Positions 1 to 17,183 of a stretch of DNA of 64,000 bases are shown piece by piece. How positions within the stretch are numbered: position 1 is the stretch's first letter; every line of letters starts with the position of its first letter. The notes under the pieces were generated by a model. That model worked only from the letters and a program-made list of their open reading frames with translations, was not told the origin of the DNA and did no database searches. The DNA is taken from assembly GCA_905331475.1 (NCBI GenBank), contig CAJNYU010002220.1, positions 248,001 to 312,000 of the forward strand, in the 5' to 3' direction. Source of the stretch: Rotaria socialis. Lineage: Eukaryota > Rotifera > Eurotatoria > Philodinida > Philodinidae. The position numbers were made by a program, and so were the translations under genes.

Positions 1-2119
1 TTCAATAAACAATTACTATAACAAATATTTTATGAAAGAGATAAAAGATATGCAAAATCAAAGGCTATACTTGTTTTCTTCAAACACGGCAGATAGATTT
101 TGTACATAGATCATTACTTGTGACTAAAGGGACTGCATAATGTCTAAAATAAACCCATAGTTGATACTAAAAGAAAAATACATGAACTGGTTTCATCGCT
201 ATGAATTCAACTTGTCTCAATTAATGGTGATGAAAAACGTATTCGCATAGGCAGCCTAAAACGTTTTCTTAAATATGAAAGAGAAATAAAAATAAAGTAC
301 AGGCAAAACTTTCAGCAAATCCAAAGGTTAACTGGATGATACCAGAATATTAAATTCATCCCTTTTGATCCGAAGCTTTAGAGTTCGAGAGTATGCACAC
401 AACAAAAAGTAATGTATAAATAATTTCTAGTCAGTGACGGCTTGATATTGAAGTTTCATGAGCAAATTTAAAAGCAAATAGTATCCATCAAGTACCGCAA
501 CGATCATAGATGCTTTCTAATCGCGGTGGATTCTTGCTGTTAGAAGCACTGCCTAGACGAATTTCAAACACGATACAGAAAACTCTTTCGTATTTCAAGA
601 GAGTTTGTATATTTTTCACGTAATAACAATTTTGCTTTTGTAAATCCATGGAAGAAATCTATGTAAATCATCTTAAACATAGATCTACTCAACATTTCAA
701 TGATAGTGTGCATGAAAAATTTCTGGATAGGTTTGGTTTGATTAATTCATTTTCAGTTTTCGATATATATTTCATAAAGAATAATTTAATACAACAAGAT
801 ATTCTCGGATTTCTCTAACCAATGGTAATTATACCATTTTATGAGTCTCTATGATAATGTTCCCATTTTCCTTCAACTTCTCAAGTTCCTTTTAACACGA
901 CGAAGAATTCAGAGCAATAGCTATTGTCTAATTTTATTATTATTTTATTGTTTCGTTTTTTAAAATTATTTCTCTCAGATTGATACAACAATTATTATAT
1001 GTGTCGAAAATAATCATGATGAATAAGAGAAATCTTTGCTAATTGTTAAACGAGCTGGTTGCTATTTACTAATAAAATGACTCGAAGATAATATTTTGTC
1101 TGATTTTCTTAATACAATTGATTTGTGTTTTAGGTGTATTTAATACTGGTTGACTATATAAATCAAAATAATAAGTAATTTTTGTGATATTATTTCAATA
1201 AATAAAATATAGTTGGTTTTTGAATATTTTGAAATGAAAACAACAACGTAGAATTTTATCTAAAGAGAAAATAAATTTACCGTTGTTTATATTCTTGATT
1301 TTCAAATTTGTTGATATAATCAATAATATTATTTAAATGAGTTCATTTTACTTTCAACTAAAGATATCTACTTCGATTACTTATTATTTTTTTCTTATAC
1401 TCTATTCATTTAGAATGAAACGTAACGAATAGAAATAAAAGAAAAGAAATCGACATGAAAACCGTAGTTGATAATTTCCACATGAGAAGAACATACAAAA
1501 ATTGGTTTGGATAAAAACAAATAGAGAGAAATTGAAATATATATATTGTTAAGTTATAACGATGAATCCTTTTGTTGCTATTCATATTTATTGTATTTTA
1601 GTTGTGATACAATATGTTCATTCCTTGAATTTTGTTTTATAAATAGATAAATAGTTTATTTAATTTTTCGTTTAACTGATTAACTTCTCTGTGATCGACT
1701 TTCAATAATTAATTTAGTTAATATTAATATAGTTGCTCACTTTAAATAAAATTTTCTCAATACAAATTGTTTGGAAGTAAGATTCAAGAAAGATGAAAAT
1801 ATAAAGTTGTCTTAATGAAAACTATGGACTAGAATAAAAAAAGAGGTCACTATCGGACAATATGCATATATTATTCTAATACATGACGAAATGATTGGCA
1901 AAGATTATTGCATACAGCTAACCGAATACCAATGAATCATTGTTGGTATAACAGAACACAATCAAAATTTTTGTTACGCACACACATACACCACAACTAT
2001 ATGTAAGGAGGTCCCTATTACGCACTTTTTTTAGGGTCACTCGCGAAACATTCTTTTCATCTTGTGATTTTCTTGTTTATATTGCACTTTGCAATTCCAT
2101 CTGACACATTTATCTAATC
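1..2119. other. no gene recognised (left flank)
   Basis: AT-rich sequence with no open frame that shows family motifs or convincing splice-joined exons. The last few hundred bases must contain the promoter and 5' UTR of the AMPK alpha gene that starts at 2120, but I see no diagnostic promoter element. Confidence 0.5.
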
Positions 2120-6315
<4,196 letters not shown>

Positions 6316-7333
6316 ATAAAAGAACGACATTTTTTTCTATCTTTTCGCCCCAAACATTTGTGTACATACTCATTCCTTTTTTCTTTTTTTTTCAAATAGT
6401 TCTTTTTGCAGTCGTTCCTGGCTCTGTTTTTCTTTATTCAACTATTTTTCTTATCTGTATTCATTGAAGTTCAAGATGTGACAACAACATAAAGAATTGG
6501 CTCGCCGAATATAAAATAAAATACTAGTAGAGAAATCATCATTATTATTTTTCCTATAATGTCAATGTTTAGATACTGTGTTCTGAACTAAGAAATAATG
6601 GGAATAATATCTCAAGCATTAATTTCTAAATGATGTTTATCTCAAGAAAAATGAATATAAAATAAAAGCGTTCTATGATCAAAGATTACATTGATTTTAT
6701 AACGACCATTTTCTAGTAACAATGATCACGTGAAAACAAATGCCAACAGCGTAATCACGATTGTATACTTAGACACCATATATTCCAATGTTATATAACT
6801 GTGTTGTTCCTTTTTTTTTGGCAGTTTCTCAAATGAGAACGAACTAGTTTCTATGTTGAAAATTATCGTAATACCCTAAGCAAACAAATAATGACGGAAA
6901 ATGATAAAAACCGATCGTAAATCATTATTACCTGTTAGAAACCATAAGTACTATCATTGGAAATCAATAGATATTACTGTAAATCATTGACAGTATTTCT
7001 TTTATCATTTTGAAAGAAAAGGCCTGATTTACATTGCTGTGTTTTTTTTTGTTGTTGATATATTGATTAGCTTACTTTTTATTGACTGTTGATAGTCATT
7101 GTGTTACTCTTCGATTTCTTGTAATTTTTCTTTATTTGTAAACATTTCATATAATTCGTATAGATTCTTGCCGAACGACTAGCAAAGGATTCGACTGTAA
7201 GAAAAAACTCGGAAGCTAAAGAAATTAATTCGCGTATTGTTATTTTCAATATATTAGTCTCAAAAATGATACACTGTTGACTATAATCCCAGTTCTATAT
7301 TATTATATCTATAATCGTGTGTTTATATTGTTA
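6316..7333. other. no gene recognised
   Basis: AMPK alpha 3' UTR followed by AT-rich intergenic sequence. An AATAAA motif overlaps the stop codon region (6315-6320) and others lie near 6510 and 6660. No coding signal was found. Confidence 0.5.
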
Positions 7334-7335
7334 TA

Positions 7336-8258
7336 CCGGGTGATCCAAAAGGTTTGCAACATTTGTGCTTTTACATGTATCTCAGTTAAGATAATAGAGA
7401 AAATTTCAACTTGAATTTTAAAAGAAGCGCGATTCAAGCCTCTACAAATTTGTATCCACGTTAATTTAAAATAATAGAATTGAACGGTTTTATGGATAGA
7501 ATAGTGTGACTACATAAATTGCATCTACTTCCCGTACAGCATCTTTAATAAATTATTTTTTCTATCGAAACGAATATATCGTTTAAAAAAATAAGACATT
7601 GTTAGATAACTCTTGAAAGGATATGTGGATTTAACATGTATTTAACATTCATACTTTCGATTAGACACAATTTTTCGGAAAGCAATATTTTGAAATATGA
7701 TGAAAATTTCTCTCTTGATTCTTGCTTTTCAGACAAAGGCTTTTGAAAGTCATCTATGGTCAAACCGAGTTCATTTTCCCAACATTTTATAGAAAAACGA
7801 TTTATCATTCTACTTAGAGCTTACACAACAGATGTCAAAACGGTTCGGTTCGAAGAAACGTCTGAACAGTTCCAAGAATGCTGTTTTGGCGGTAATATTT
7901 CCGATAGACAATTTTTATTAGACATAAGTGGATTTAAATCAAACGCAGATAAATAACTCTGAAAGAGCACTAATATGTGATCATATTACAAGAATTTTAT
8001 TTTTAGGTGCCTGCTTATAACCTGGGAAAATTAGAAAAAGTGTAGCTAAAAACTTGTGTGGGAGATCGATGCAATTTATGTAGTCACACTATTCGGTCCC
8101 ATAAAGACGTTCAGTTCTATTATTTTAAATTATCGTGAATACAAGTTTATAGAGAAGTCAATCGCGCTTCTTTTAGAACTAAAGTTGAAATTTTATCTGT
8201 TATCTGAACCGAGATACATGTAAAAGCAAAAATGTTGCGAAAATTTTGGATCACCCGG
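7336..8258. mobile_element. MITE-like element with 190-bp terminal inverted repeats
   Basis: A 923-bp unit bounded by CCGGGTGATCCAAAA and its complement TTTTGGATCACCCGG, flanked on both sides by TA (7334-7335 and 8259-8260). The left arm 7336-7524 and right arm 8069-8258 are near-complete inverted copies along about 190 bp by eye. The TA duplication and terminal sequence fit a Tc1/mariner-type non-autonomous element. The 540-bp interior has short open frames on both strands but no transposase motif (no DDE/D signature seen). Confidence 0.85.
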
Positions 8259-8260
8259 TA

Positions 8261-9253
8261 GTTATGCCTTGTATAACCACACTCTTATGAGTAAATCTTT
8301 TAATTATACCATTACTGTTCGACACGTAGAAATCCAATGGTGTATCTTTAGTCATTCTATGAATAATTATACTTAGGGTTATATAGATATTGATATACTC
8401 CTTCGTATGTGCTCTTACACTTGTACCTTTGTAATCTTATATATTGATGAATATAATCTTCCATAGCAAACTTTATAACTATTTATCTCATAATGTGAAC
8501 CTATTAATTACATATTCTCATATATGATCTTGCAGGATGTATGCCAATGTAAAATTCAAATAGTTTAGTTCGATTGATTTCTTATAGTCTATCTCATCTC
8601 ATATAATATGACTGGTCGTTATCATTAATTCACCTGAACAATAGAGCATATTAGAGAACTTCCATAGTTTAATAAATTTATCATTAGTGTCGAGTACGTT
8701 AGATTAAGATATTATTCAGATTTCGTATGCAATCATTGTTTTATTAATCGTGTCATCAATAAAAATTTTACTTGATGTTTTTGTAGGATAATTACAAAAT
8801 ATTGTCAGATGTCAATTTATAATTGTTATAAACGGCTACTGTAAAGCGGTTGTTGATTTTTCGCCTTCATCACAACAGGTTTGGTACGTACACGATGGTG
8901 CCTAACTAAGATGTTTTCTGAAAAATACATTCTATAATAGTTATTCTTTTTTTTCAATTAATCAGAATCGACATATGTTCGATCAGACTCAGAGTCAACA
9001 GGATTAAAGATTTTTAATAGTCGAAAAAAACTAGAAATAAGGTTTACCGAGGATAAAAGTGACAATAAAGTTATGAAATATTTTATTACAACGTTAATTT
9101 GAAGAAGCAGAAAAAATCTACAGGTACGAGCCAAACAAATATCGAATACTTAAACACCGTTATCTTTTAGCAACTATTAGTATCAGAGAGTTTTAAAAAA
9201 AGTCACTACATCATGCTCTACCAAGTGACATGGATGAACGAAGGTGTTCTTTT
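8261..9253. other. no gene recognised
   Basis: AT-rich spacer between two repeat elements. No coding or RNA feature seen. Confidence 0.5.
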
Positions 9254-9559
9254 TGTGTACTCAAAAAAAAAGTGAGTACACTAGATTCGGTCAGTGTGTC
9301 CGGCTGTTAACACGATAACTCTCGAAAGGCTCATCCGATTGTCATGAAGTTTTGTACACAGAATGATCTCATCAATATCTCAGCCAAGTTCGAAGATGAG
9401 AAGGATCCGTCAAAAAATGGCTGAGTTATCGAAAAAATTGTCATTATTGACCAGACCATCCCTGAGCGGGAGGGAGTACAGGGATTTTTCAAAAAAAAAA
9501 TTGTTTTTCTCAGAATTATTCACAACATGTATAAATCGACTCATTTTTTGCAGTACACA
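9254..9559 (+). repeat. dispersed repeat, short copy
   Basis: About 306 bp beginning TGTGTACTCAAAAAAAA and ending TTTTTTGCAGTACACA, so the ends are short inverted repeats. The same family occurs in the opposite orientation at 21837-22330. Most of this copy (the segment around 9395-9490 in particular) matches the other closely. This copy lacks about 190 bp that the other has just before the right end. Short open frames across it are conserved only because the DNA is repeated. Confidence 0.75.
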
Positions 9560-9748
9560 TGACAATTGGATGCGAACCCAGTGTTTCCTCATTTATTTCT
9601 ACTTGAATTGATTACAAATAAAAGTTAATTTATTAATTTACTTGAAAAAATGGATTGTCCTACTGGTAACAACACTCTAAAAACAATGAGAAATAAATAC
9701 TGTCATTATCAAATGAGTTCATGTTTTGTATTTGGCTAAAAAAAAGAT

Positions 9749-12155
9749 TTATTTGGCTTGAACTGGTGGTTTCCATTTTAAACTTGAACTGTTATGTGGA
9801 AAAAGAAACCACGGGGGAAAATAATGCTCTTTAATACAATTTTGAAATGGTACTGGGTAATTAAGATCATGAACAACATTTCCACCAGCCAGCCAAGCGG
9901 CCCACCAACTATAAGTACCGGCTGTAGCAATTGTATGTTCACATAAAGCTAATGCAGCTAGATCATCACCTGAGAAATACCTTGCTGGCGTTATGAAGAC
10001 ATCAGAGAAATTTCCAAGATTTATTTTCACATAATTTTTATCATCGCTTGCAACTAAAAATCGACAATTAATATATTTTCTTCGATAATAATCCATTGCC
10101 CAAACAAGATAGTCTACACTTGTATCAATTCGAAAAAAGGTTAAAAAATCACTTCGACGAATATGAATTCCAACCCAAGTGACAGGTGCTAAGGGTGGTG
10201 GAGGATTTATAAGAAGAGATTTTAAATATGGATGTGGTACATTGTTTTTTGTATAATTACCCAAATTCAATGGTATATTCCAAACAGCTGAAAATTAAAA
10301 AGTTTTATAAAAAGATTTGTTAGTATTCAATAGATAACTGCTGAAGATAATTGAATTGATTTATTGCTAACATAGATTTGAGCAACCTCATACAATGAGC
10401 TTTAGCAATGTCTAGGTAATTCAAAGATAAGCAACGTTTCACGTCATGAATCCTGCTATTTACGTATGTAAATTTTTCAGTTTTTTCAATCAAGTTCTAT
10501 CTATGGTGCAGTAGTGTCGAACTTGAAAGCTGAATTCAACTGAAACTTCAACTTTCAACGAGGGATTTTCAGCCTTTCGTGACAACCACATCCACAGAAG
10601 TCAATTACAAGAATAAAAACTTTTAATAAATTATTTTAAATTTCACAGTTTCAAATCATTTTTGTTGTGTTTCTGAACATGAATTATGGTACACAATTTA
10701 AAAACTAATATAACAAAGTAGCATCTACGTAGCAATGAGCTAAGAACCCAAAGCTTTCTCAAAATATTCAAAACTCATTTGGAGCTCCACAATCTAATTA
10801 GTTACAGCTTACAAACAACAATTAACCAGTTCAAAACTTTTCTCGTTTGTCTTAAAGAAAATATATCGCAATTATTAGAATTTCAATCAACTATTCTATT
10901 CTTCGAAAACTAAAACATGAATCAGGATTAATATCCAGAGAATTTATTTTCAGTGTCATAATATCGATTATATGAGAAGTGATTGTTCAATTAACTTTCT
11001 TCTTTTGGGTTTTTTTCTACGATAATTTTTGAAAAAGACATTACAGTATAGTCGTAATAGTTAAAGGTAAGAATGTGCGTCTCAAACTTGGTCTAGTTGC
11101 CATTAGAATACATTGACGGAAATATCGTTCTTTAGCTTCAAGTTTTTCTTTCAAACTTCTGCATTGCTATTCGAATGGCCAGCAAATTATTATAAATAAA
11201 TGTGCTTCGGTAGTTTTGTAGCGAGCAAGTTTCTATGTACATTCGACAACAAGAAAGAACAGAAATAAAATAAACACGAGGTACTCTTACATATATTTTT
11301 TTGTTTTCAAAATTATTTTGAAAACGTCCGAATTCAATAAGAAAATTGCTTTCATCTTTCTAGATTTTTAAAATCGCCAACTATCGCTTTGACTTTTTAT
11401 GTTCTTTCAATATTCTAAAATCCTTCATTTAATATTATAAAATCAAATAAATAACTCTAACCTTTTAGAAGCTGATCAACTAAGGGTACAACGCTAGCAA
11501 TAGCTCCTGAATTGAATTGAAATAAAAATGCAATTTCTTCTTTATATTTTTCAAAATATCCATACGCTTGATAGAATCCAACCATTTCATATCGATTAAA
11601 AGTGGAATTTAGTGGAATTTTAAATAAATCACTGTATAAAGTACAAGCACTATATCGTCCATATATATCAGTTCGATTAACTACAACAGAATCATCTGTT
11701 GTTAGCTGAACTTTTGTTTGATTTATTGGAATTAGAAAAACTGATCGAAGATCAATTAAAATCCAGGGTGCTACATAAAGTTTACATTGATGTAGACGGG
11801 CTAACCCATAAGCACTGGCAAATAAAAACATTCGATTTCCAAGAGCTCCATCAGCTGTACGAATTATAATTAAACATGTTAGCGGTGCTTGAGCTTTATC
11901 ATGAAGATTTTTACTATAATTATTATTACTAAGAAGTAGACCTCTAATTGAAGAATAATAAATTTTGGAGTTTGACGACCGTAAAATGGTAAATTGACTT
12001 CGATCAAACCAAAACTGATAAATAATAAAAAAGACAATGAGTCCGAATATGAATAAAACTAATTTTCTATGCGTAGTATGGGATTGGACATAGTGAATAT
12101 AATCATCGCTAAGACGCTTTAAATGATCTAACTTTGAAAGTAATTCGTTATACAT
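9749..12155 (-). CDS. alpha-1,2-fucosyltransferase-like protein (GT11 family)
   Basis: Probable Golgi type II membrane glycosyltransferase transferring fucose from GDP-fucose to a glycan. Exon 1 is 12155-11462 and exon 2 is 10287-9749, giving 410 aa. The intron of 1,174 bp is long for this window. Residues 1-30 are cytosolic and about 31-48 (LVLFIFGLIVFFIIYQFWF) form the signal anchor. A stem follows, then the catalytic region: GNRMFLFASAYGLA, FYQAYGYFEKY, the GDP-fucose-binding HIRRSDF (273-279) and the C-terminal TAGTYSWWAAWLAGG (353-367), which matches the GT11 motif with Trp pair. Several N-glycosylation sequons (NQT, NRT, NST) lie in the lumenal part. Linkage specificity cannot be read from sequence. 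GT11 genes are often multicopy in invertebrates. Confidence 0.88.
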
Positions 12156-15100
12156 TGGGTGATGGAAATTTTACTGTTCTTTTTTCTTTTATGAATCGCA
12201 TTTTTGTTGAGTTCTCTTAGAAATAATCCAAACGCAAACTAACCTGAATGCAACCAATAAGAAATATACTTTTTATGGTCTTTTTTTATATTTTTTCCTT
12301 TTCTGCTATTTGAAGCATTTCTGCCATTAGAATGTAAAGCATCGAAGTGAAGCCTACCATAATGGAGTCCGTCACTACGGGTGAACAATGAGCTAAATTC
12401 ATATTCTACAAGATGCAACAATGCATGTAACTTATTTTATGTAGTTTCAACCAATAGCATCATTATCCGTTTTTTACTTTCATTCATCCAACAACTGTTG
12501 AAGATAAAATCAGTGTTGCTAACAGCAAGAATCGACAATGACAATGGAAACAAAATATCCATGATATGTATATGATACTCTATTCTACAATTTACTCATA
12601 AAATAATAAAATGTCATGAAGAGATATTCTCCAGGCAAGTTTCATTGCTTTGCCTTGCAAATTACGAAGAAGAAGAATACGTTTCATATTTATATTCAAG
12701 TTGGAGCATTAGTTTTTATTTTTATTGACAAAGTAGCACACGAAAAAGATTCATAACTAGCATAACAATCTACCAAGAACATGAAAAAAAATGTGTTTGA
12801 TCTTTAGTTATAATTAGTTTTCTATTTATCTAGCGAACATTGTCTCGCCCACCTACTCTGGTTTTACACGGTGTTATGTTCCATTTTTAAGCTTTTATTT
12901 TATTTTATTTTATAATATTATATATCAGGCAGTGAGAACCTAACGAAACATATCAACAAGAACTAATCTGAATATATATACTTATATATATATATTCGAG
13001 ATTAAGGAAAAGAAAAACAAACAAATAACTATGGACCTATAACATTATATAATGAAGATGTCAGATCCTAACACACGGTTTATTTGAGAAAATATGAATC
13101 ATTAATGTCAAAAGTAACAACATGAAAAAACTAGACGAAAACATCGATCTGTATGCGAAAGAAAACGCTGTATTTCACTAACGAAGCTAATTGATGATAA
13201 CATTGTAAGCAGCTGATATGATCCGTAATTCGTTGAAATTAATATTTTGTTTTTCTTTACAGTAGTTGTGTAAAAAGATTATATCTTTAACAATTCTTAA
13301 GCTTATATGTTGATTGAATTTTTAAAATACTTCAGTTTTACCTTTATCATTTTAAAAGGCGTTTTAATTGAATAGATGTAATTATATATTGAAGTTACAC
13401 CACTGACAGAGTTATTTGATTACGATAAAAAAAGATTCCTCATTTTCATCAACAGAAGAGTCGATAGAAATATAATTGGATGAATCAGTATATAGCTATG
13501 GCATTAGCATAGTTTTATTCTGAAATAGGATTACTAAAGTAATATTCTTCTCTGTGAAACTCACATACATTTTTCGAAGAAAATGGTGTGTGTAAGTTTA
13601 CAAGCGAGATTTTTGCGGCTCCCCAGCTCCCCCTTCCCATTACAAACATTAGCTTAAAATTGTACTGATTAGGAGCTTGACTAATTAGGTTGCTATTTCT
13701 TTCTTTTTTTAATTCCAGGCTACACGAAACTAGTAATGCTTGCTCATTTGCAGACCATACTAACTAATTTAGGTACCATTATAGACCAAAGAAGCTAGTC
13801 GCTGCCACTGTTAAATATACGAGCTAGCAATTAATACTCCATTACAGACATAAGCAAATAGACAATGACCTAATTATAGGTTTTGGAAATCAAGGCAGAT
13901 CTTTCTGATGAACTATCTTAAATTATTTTAGTAAGCCTAAGAATATATGTGAGTTCCATATTTTAACTCCAAAGGGGCTGCGCTAGCAAGCTTTTTTTCT
14001 TTGCTACTTTTACTGAACTTAAAGACTATCGCATGATTGAAAATCTTATTTACCATTTGATAATACCATCTTAATTTGGTGTAGTTTATTCCACACTTTC
14101 AAAAATAATTCAAAATTTTGTTATTCTCAGACTAAAGTGAGCACACATGCAGGGTATCATTTTGTTCTTTGATTGTAAAACTACTATGTAACTTAATTTA
14201 AAACTTTTTTAGATTTCTATTAGAAACACTGCATAATATCACTGATCAATGACAGGGACACGATTTATGAGAAACGAATCAAACATATTTTGTTTTTGAA
14301 GGAATTTTTCTTTATCAATTTAAGCATTATTTTAAGGAATCTATAGAACTTTGAAGACTTTAAACATAAGGATATGTCTTTGCGAAACGAAGAATTTTTC
14401 GTTACTTGATACAACATCACAACTTTTCATTGATTGAGTTCCTATACATGCTTCAGCAAAATGTTGGAAACCTAGATTGAGAGTATCCAAGCATGCTGAA
14501 TGCAATGTATAGATAGTAATGTATTTTTGAATTTTTTTATACACCACATTGTTAATCGCTGAAATCTTTGTATGAAATCATCTTTTTCGGTAGCTAGAGA
14601 TTTTTCGACGGGCTTAAAAAATATTCTGCTTCCGATAGATTCGAATTGAGATAGGTTTGACTGGCTATTTAAAATATTTTTTTGATTACTTTTTTGTGGT
14701 GGCAGTTTCATATCGATGATGAACATTGTGCTTCAATGTTTCGCAGCATTTCTCATCTAATGAAGAAAAAAAATGAGAATAGCAGATAGAAATTTCCAGA
14801 TTTATTTTCTTATTTCAGATTAATCACTCTTTTGATGGTAATAATGTAACAAAAACGACGAACTATAAGTACTCGTCTACGAAAAAACATTTACAAGTGT
14901 TAGGCTTTCGCACATTTGTGCAACCGACTATGACAAGCATAACATGGAAAATAAAATAGAGGATATCATTTTAGAAATTGCTCGAAAGTAATATTGACTG
15001 AATTTTCTCTAATGAATGGAATAACATATCAACTATAATCGGATTGCTAATTGTAACGGATTTGTAAACTTATCTTTCCTTAAATGTCAGATACTATTAC

Positions 15101-15938
15101 GTATTTTAACATTTCAATTCTGAATCAAAAGCACGAAAAGCGATTTAGCTTCTCTTCTTTACATTAGAAAAATGCTTTATCTCCATTGCATAACGAGTTG
15201 ACTCGCATATATAAAATCAGCAATTTTTTTGTGTGATATGATTCAATTATTTTCTGATGATTTGATACTATGTATTGATTGATGAATTTATTTTGTTTCA
15301 TATCTTTACGTTGACAGGACGATAGTGACGTGTGAGACGTTCAATTTCAACTACTTGAAAACCTTAAGTACGAAATACCTCTATTTTGGACATTTCTTCC
15401 ATGTTGAAATCCTCCAATGCTACGTTCCATCCCTTCACATATGACCTACGCTTTTGACGATAGTCTTTTCTTTTTATATACAAAACATAGCGAACTTATT
15501 TCTGATATCATTTCTAAGTTAACTACTTGAATAAATAATTTTTAACAATGATGCTGCGTTGTCAGCGTCATCCGGATAGATCAATCAAGCGACTGAATAA
15601 GATATTTCAATGACTCAATTCACACAGTTAGAATGTCTTTGTACAATTAATAGAATGAAAAAATTCAAAACACTATTCACTATTGACACAATACCATTTA
15701 CTCGATACTTCATGCATGAATGCATCTGAGGTACCATAACGATCAATGTTATAGAAGCACAAGAGAAAAACGAAATATAATATGAAGGTTAGAAGGGCGA
15801 TACGTCACTATCTGTATCATTGTCTCCTTGTACGAATGCTTGACAAGGCTTCATACACATGCATACATTTCTTCATTCATAAACTGTAGGCAAGTAACCG
15901 GCGAGTTATAACATTTTGAACAAATATTTGGTGAAATA
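12156..15938. other. 3.8-kb stretch without a recognised gene
   Basis: AT-rich. Contains (AT)n-rich tracts near 12975-13000. Small open frames on the minus strand (12239-12421, 14341-14726) have no family motif and no splice support. The 5' flank of the fucosyltransferase and the upstream region of the gene at 15939 lie here. Confidence 0.5.
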
Positions 15939-17183
15939 ATGGCGAAAGAAGCGACTCGTGCTGAAATTTCATTATCAGACATCAATGATGAAACATCATC
16001 ATCTTCAGGCAATCAACAAAATAGACCATTGAATGTAGCAGCTGCGAAAAATTCAATTAAGCAGTATGTTACCAATGTCTTAAGTAAACTTGAAAGGGAT
16101 GTTGAGCATCAGACTAATTTAGCAGAATCTCAAATCGAATTTGATACACCAAAAAATAATTATCGTGTTTATGAAAATGTATCTGCTTTTCGACAATATC
16201 ATTCTCATGCAGAAGCAATCGCAAGAACCGATGCTCATCGACGTCAAGAAGATATGACTAGTGAGGATGATTTAAATGGCCATCCATTGTCAGAAGATCG
16301 CGTAATTAAATGCTTACTAGAGTTTCTTTTTCAAAAACAAAAGTGTAACTTCTTTTTCTTCCTTTTTTTGTTTTAGTCAGCCAATCTACATGAATCAACT
16401 ACAGAGTTGAATTTGGATCCGAATCCAACCATTCAAGAACGTGAAAGTGCTGAAAAGATTTACAAACAAAAGGTCTATTTACGTCAATTGCAACCACCTA
16501 CTCCACAGCCAATAGAAATTCAAGTTCAAGAAGTTTTACTTCAACCGCAAACACAAAAACCACCAATACATGTTCGTGTTGGACAACGTGAGCCTCGAAC
16601 ACCTTCGCCAATTATTATTAAGAGTACACCACCACAACCTCCATTCACTGACTCTGATCAACCAGTTATTTACAATAAATATGTTCCACCACCAAAGCAA
16701 GCACCACAACAGGTATCATTCTTGATTAGTTATTGAAAACTTCGAAAGATCTCTTCTAGATAATTATTCATCGTTATGCCGATTTACCACCGAAACCACG
16801 TAGGTTAATTTAGCTATTTTTTTTTAAATTCTATATCGATTATTTTTTTCAACAAAGGTCCTATTGTTGTTGAACAATGGTTACCATTTAAACCAGCGCC
16901 AAAACGTATAATTAAACATTCATTACCACGTGAAGCCGTTCAAACCCCACAACCTCCACACAACATAATTGTGTCATACGGGAAACCACGTACTCTTGTT
17001 GAAGTTGAATTAGTTCGTTTGCCGGTAGTTAAAATAGATCCGCATACTTATCAACAAATGAGTGCTGTTGGTCAGCAAAAATTGACTCAGCATCCATCAT
17101 TTCAACATGAACAAGATTATTTATCTGAAGATAAATTAGTACACGCATCTCGTATATCTAATCCAATTAATTGGCGTATTTAG
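15939..17183 (+). CDS. alveolin-motif-like Pro/Gln-rich protein
   Basis: Four exons, 15939-16301, 16377-16712, 16760-16799 and 16858-17183, join in phase to 354 aa. The N-terminal third (1-121) is acidic and polar. The middle (122-233) is rich in Pro and Gln. The C-terminal third has repeated patterns of the form IIIHRYADLPPKPRPIVVEQ followed by WLPF and a KRIIKH run, then NIIVSYGKPRTLVEVE with VDP-type spacing (KIDPHTY). These resemble the alveolin (IMC) motif of alveolate cortical-cytoskeleton proteins, where a Pro-Lys-Pro-Arg segment is followed by (V/I)(V/I)-E-x-W-L-P. This family assignment is from memory of the motif and is tentative. No signal peptide or membrane segment is visible. 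An AATAAA lies near 17262. If correct, a structural or cytoskeletal role is likely. Otherwise treat as hypothetical. Confidence 0.8.

Noticed and set aside
7602-7956. Overlapping open frames on both strands inside the 7.3-8.3 kb element
   Set aside because: Interior of a MITE; no transposase motif and no start context.
9363-9611. Open frames in both strands near 9.4-9.6 kb, one with a peptide partly repeated at 22.0-22.2 kb
   Set aside because: The peptide similarity follows from the DNA repeat family; there is no sign of codon-level constraint.
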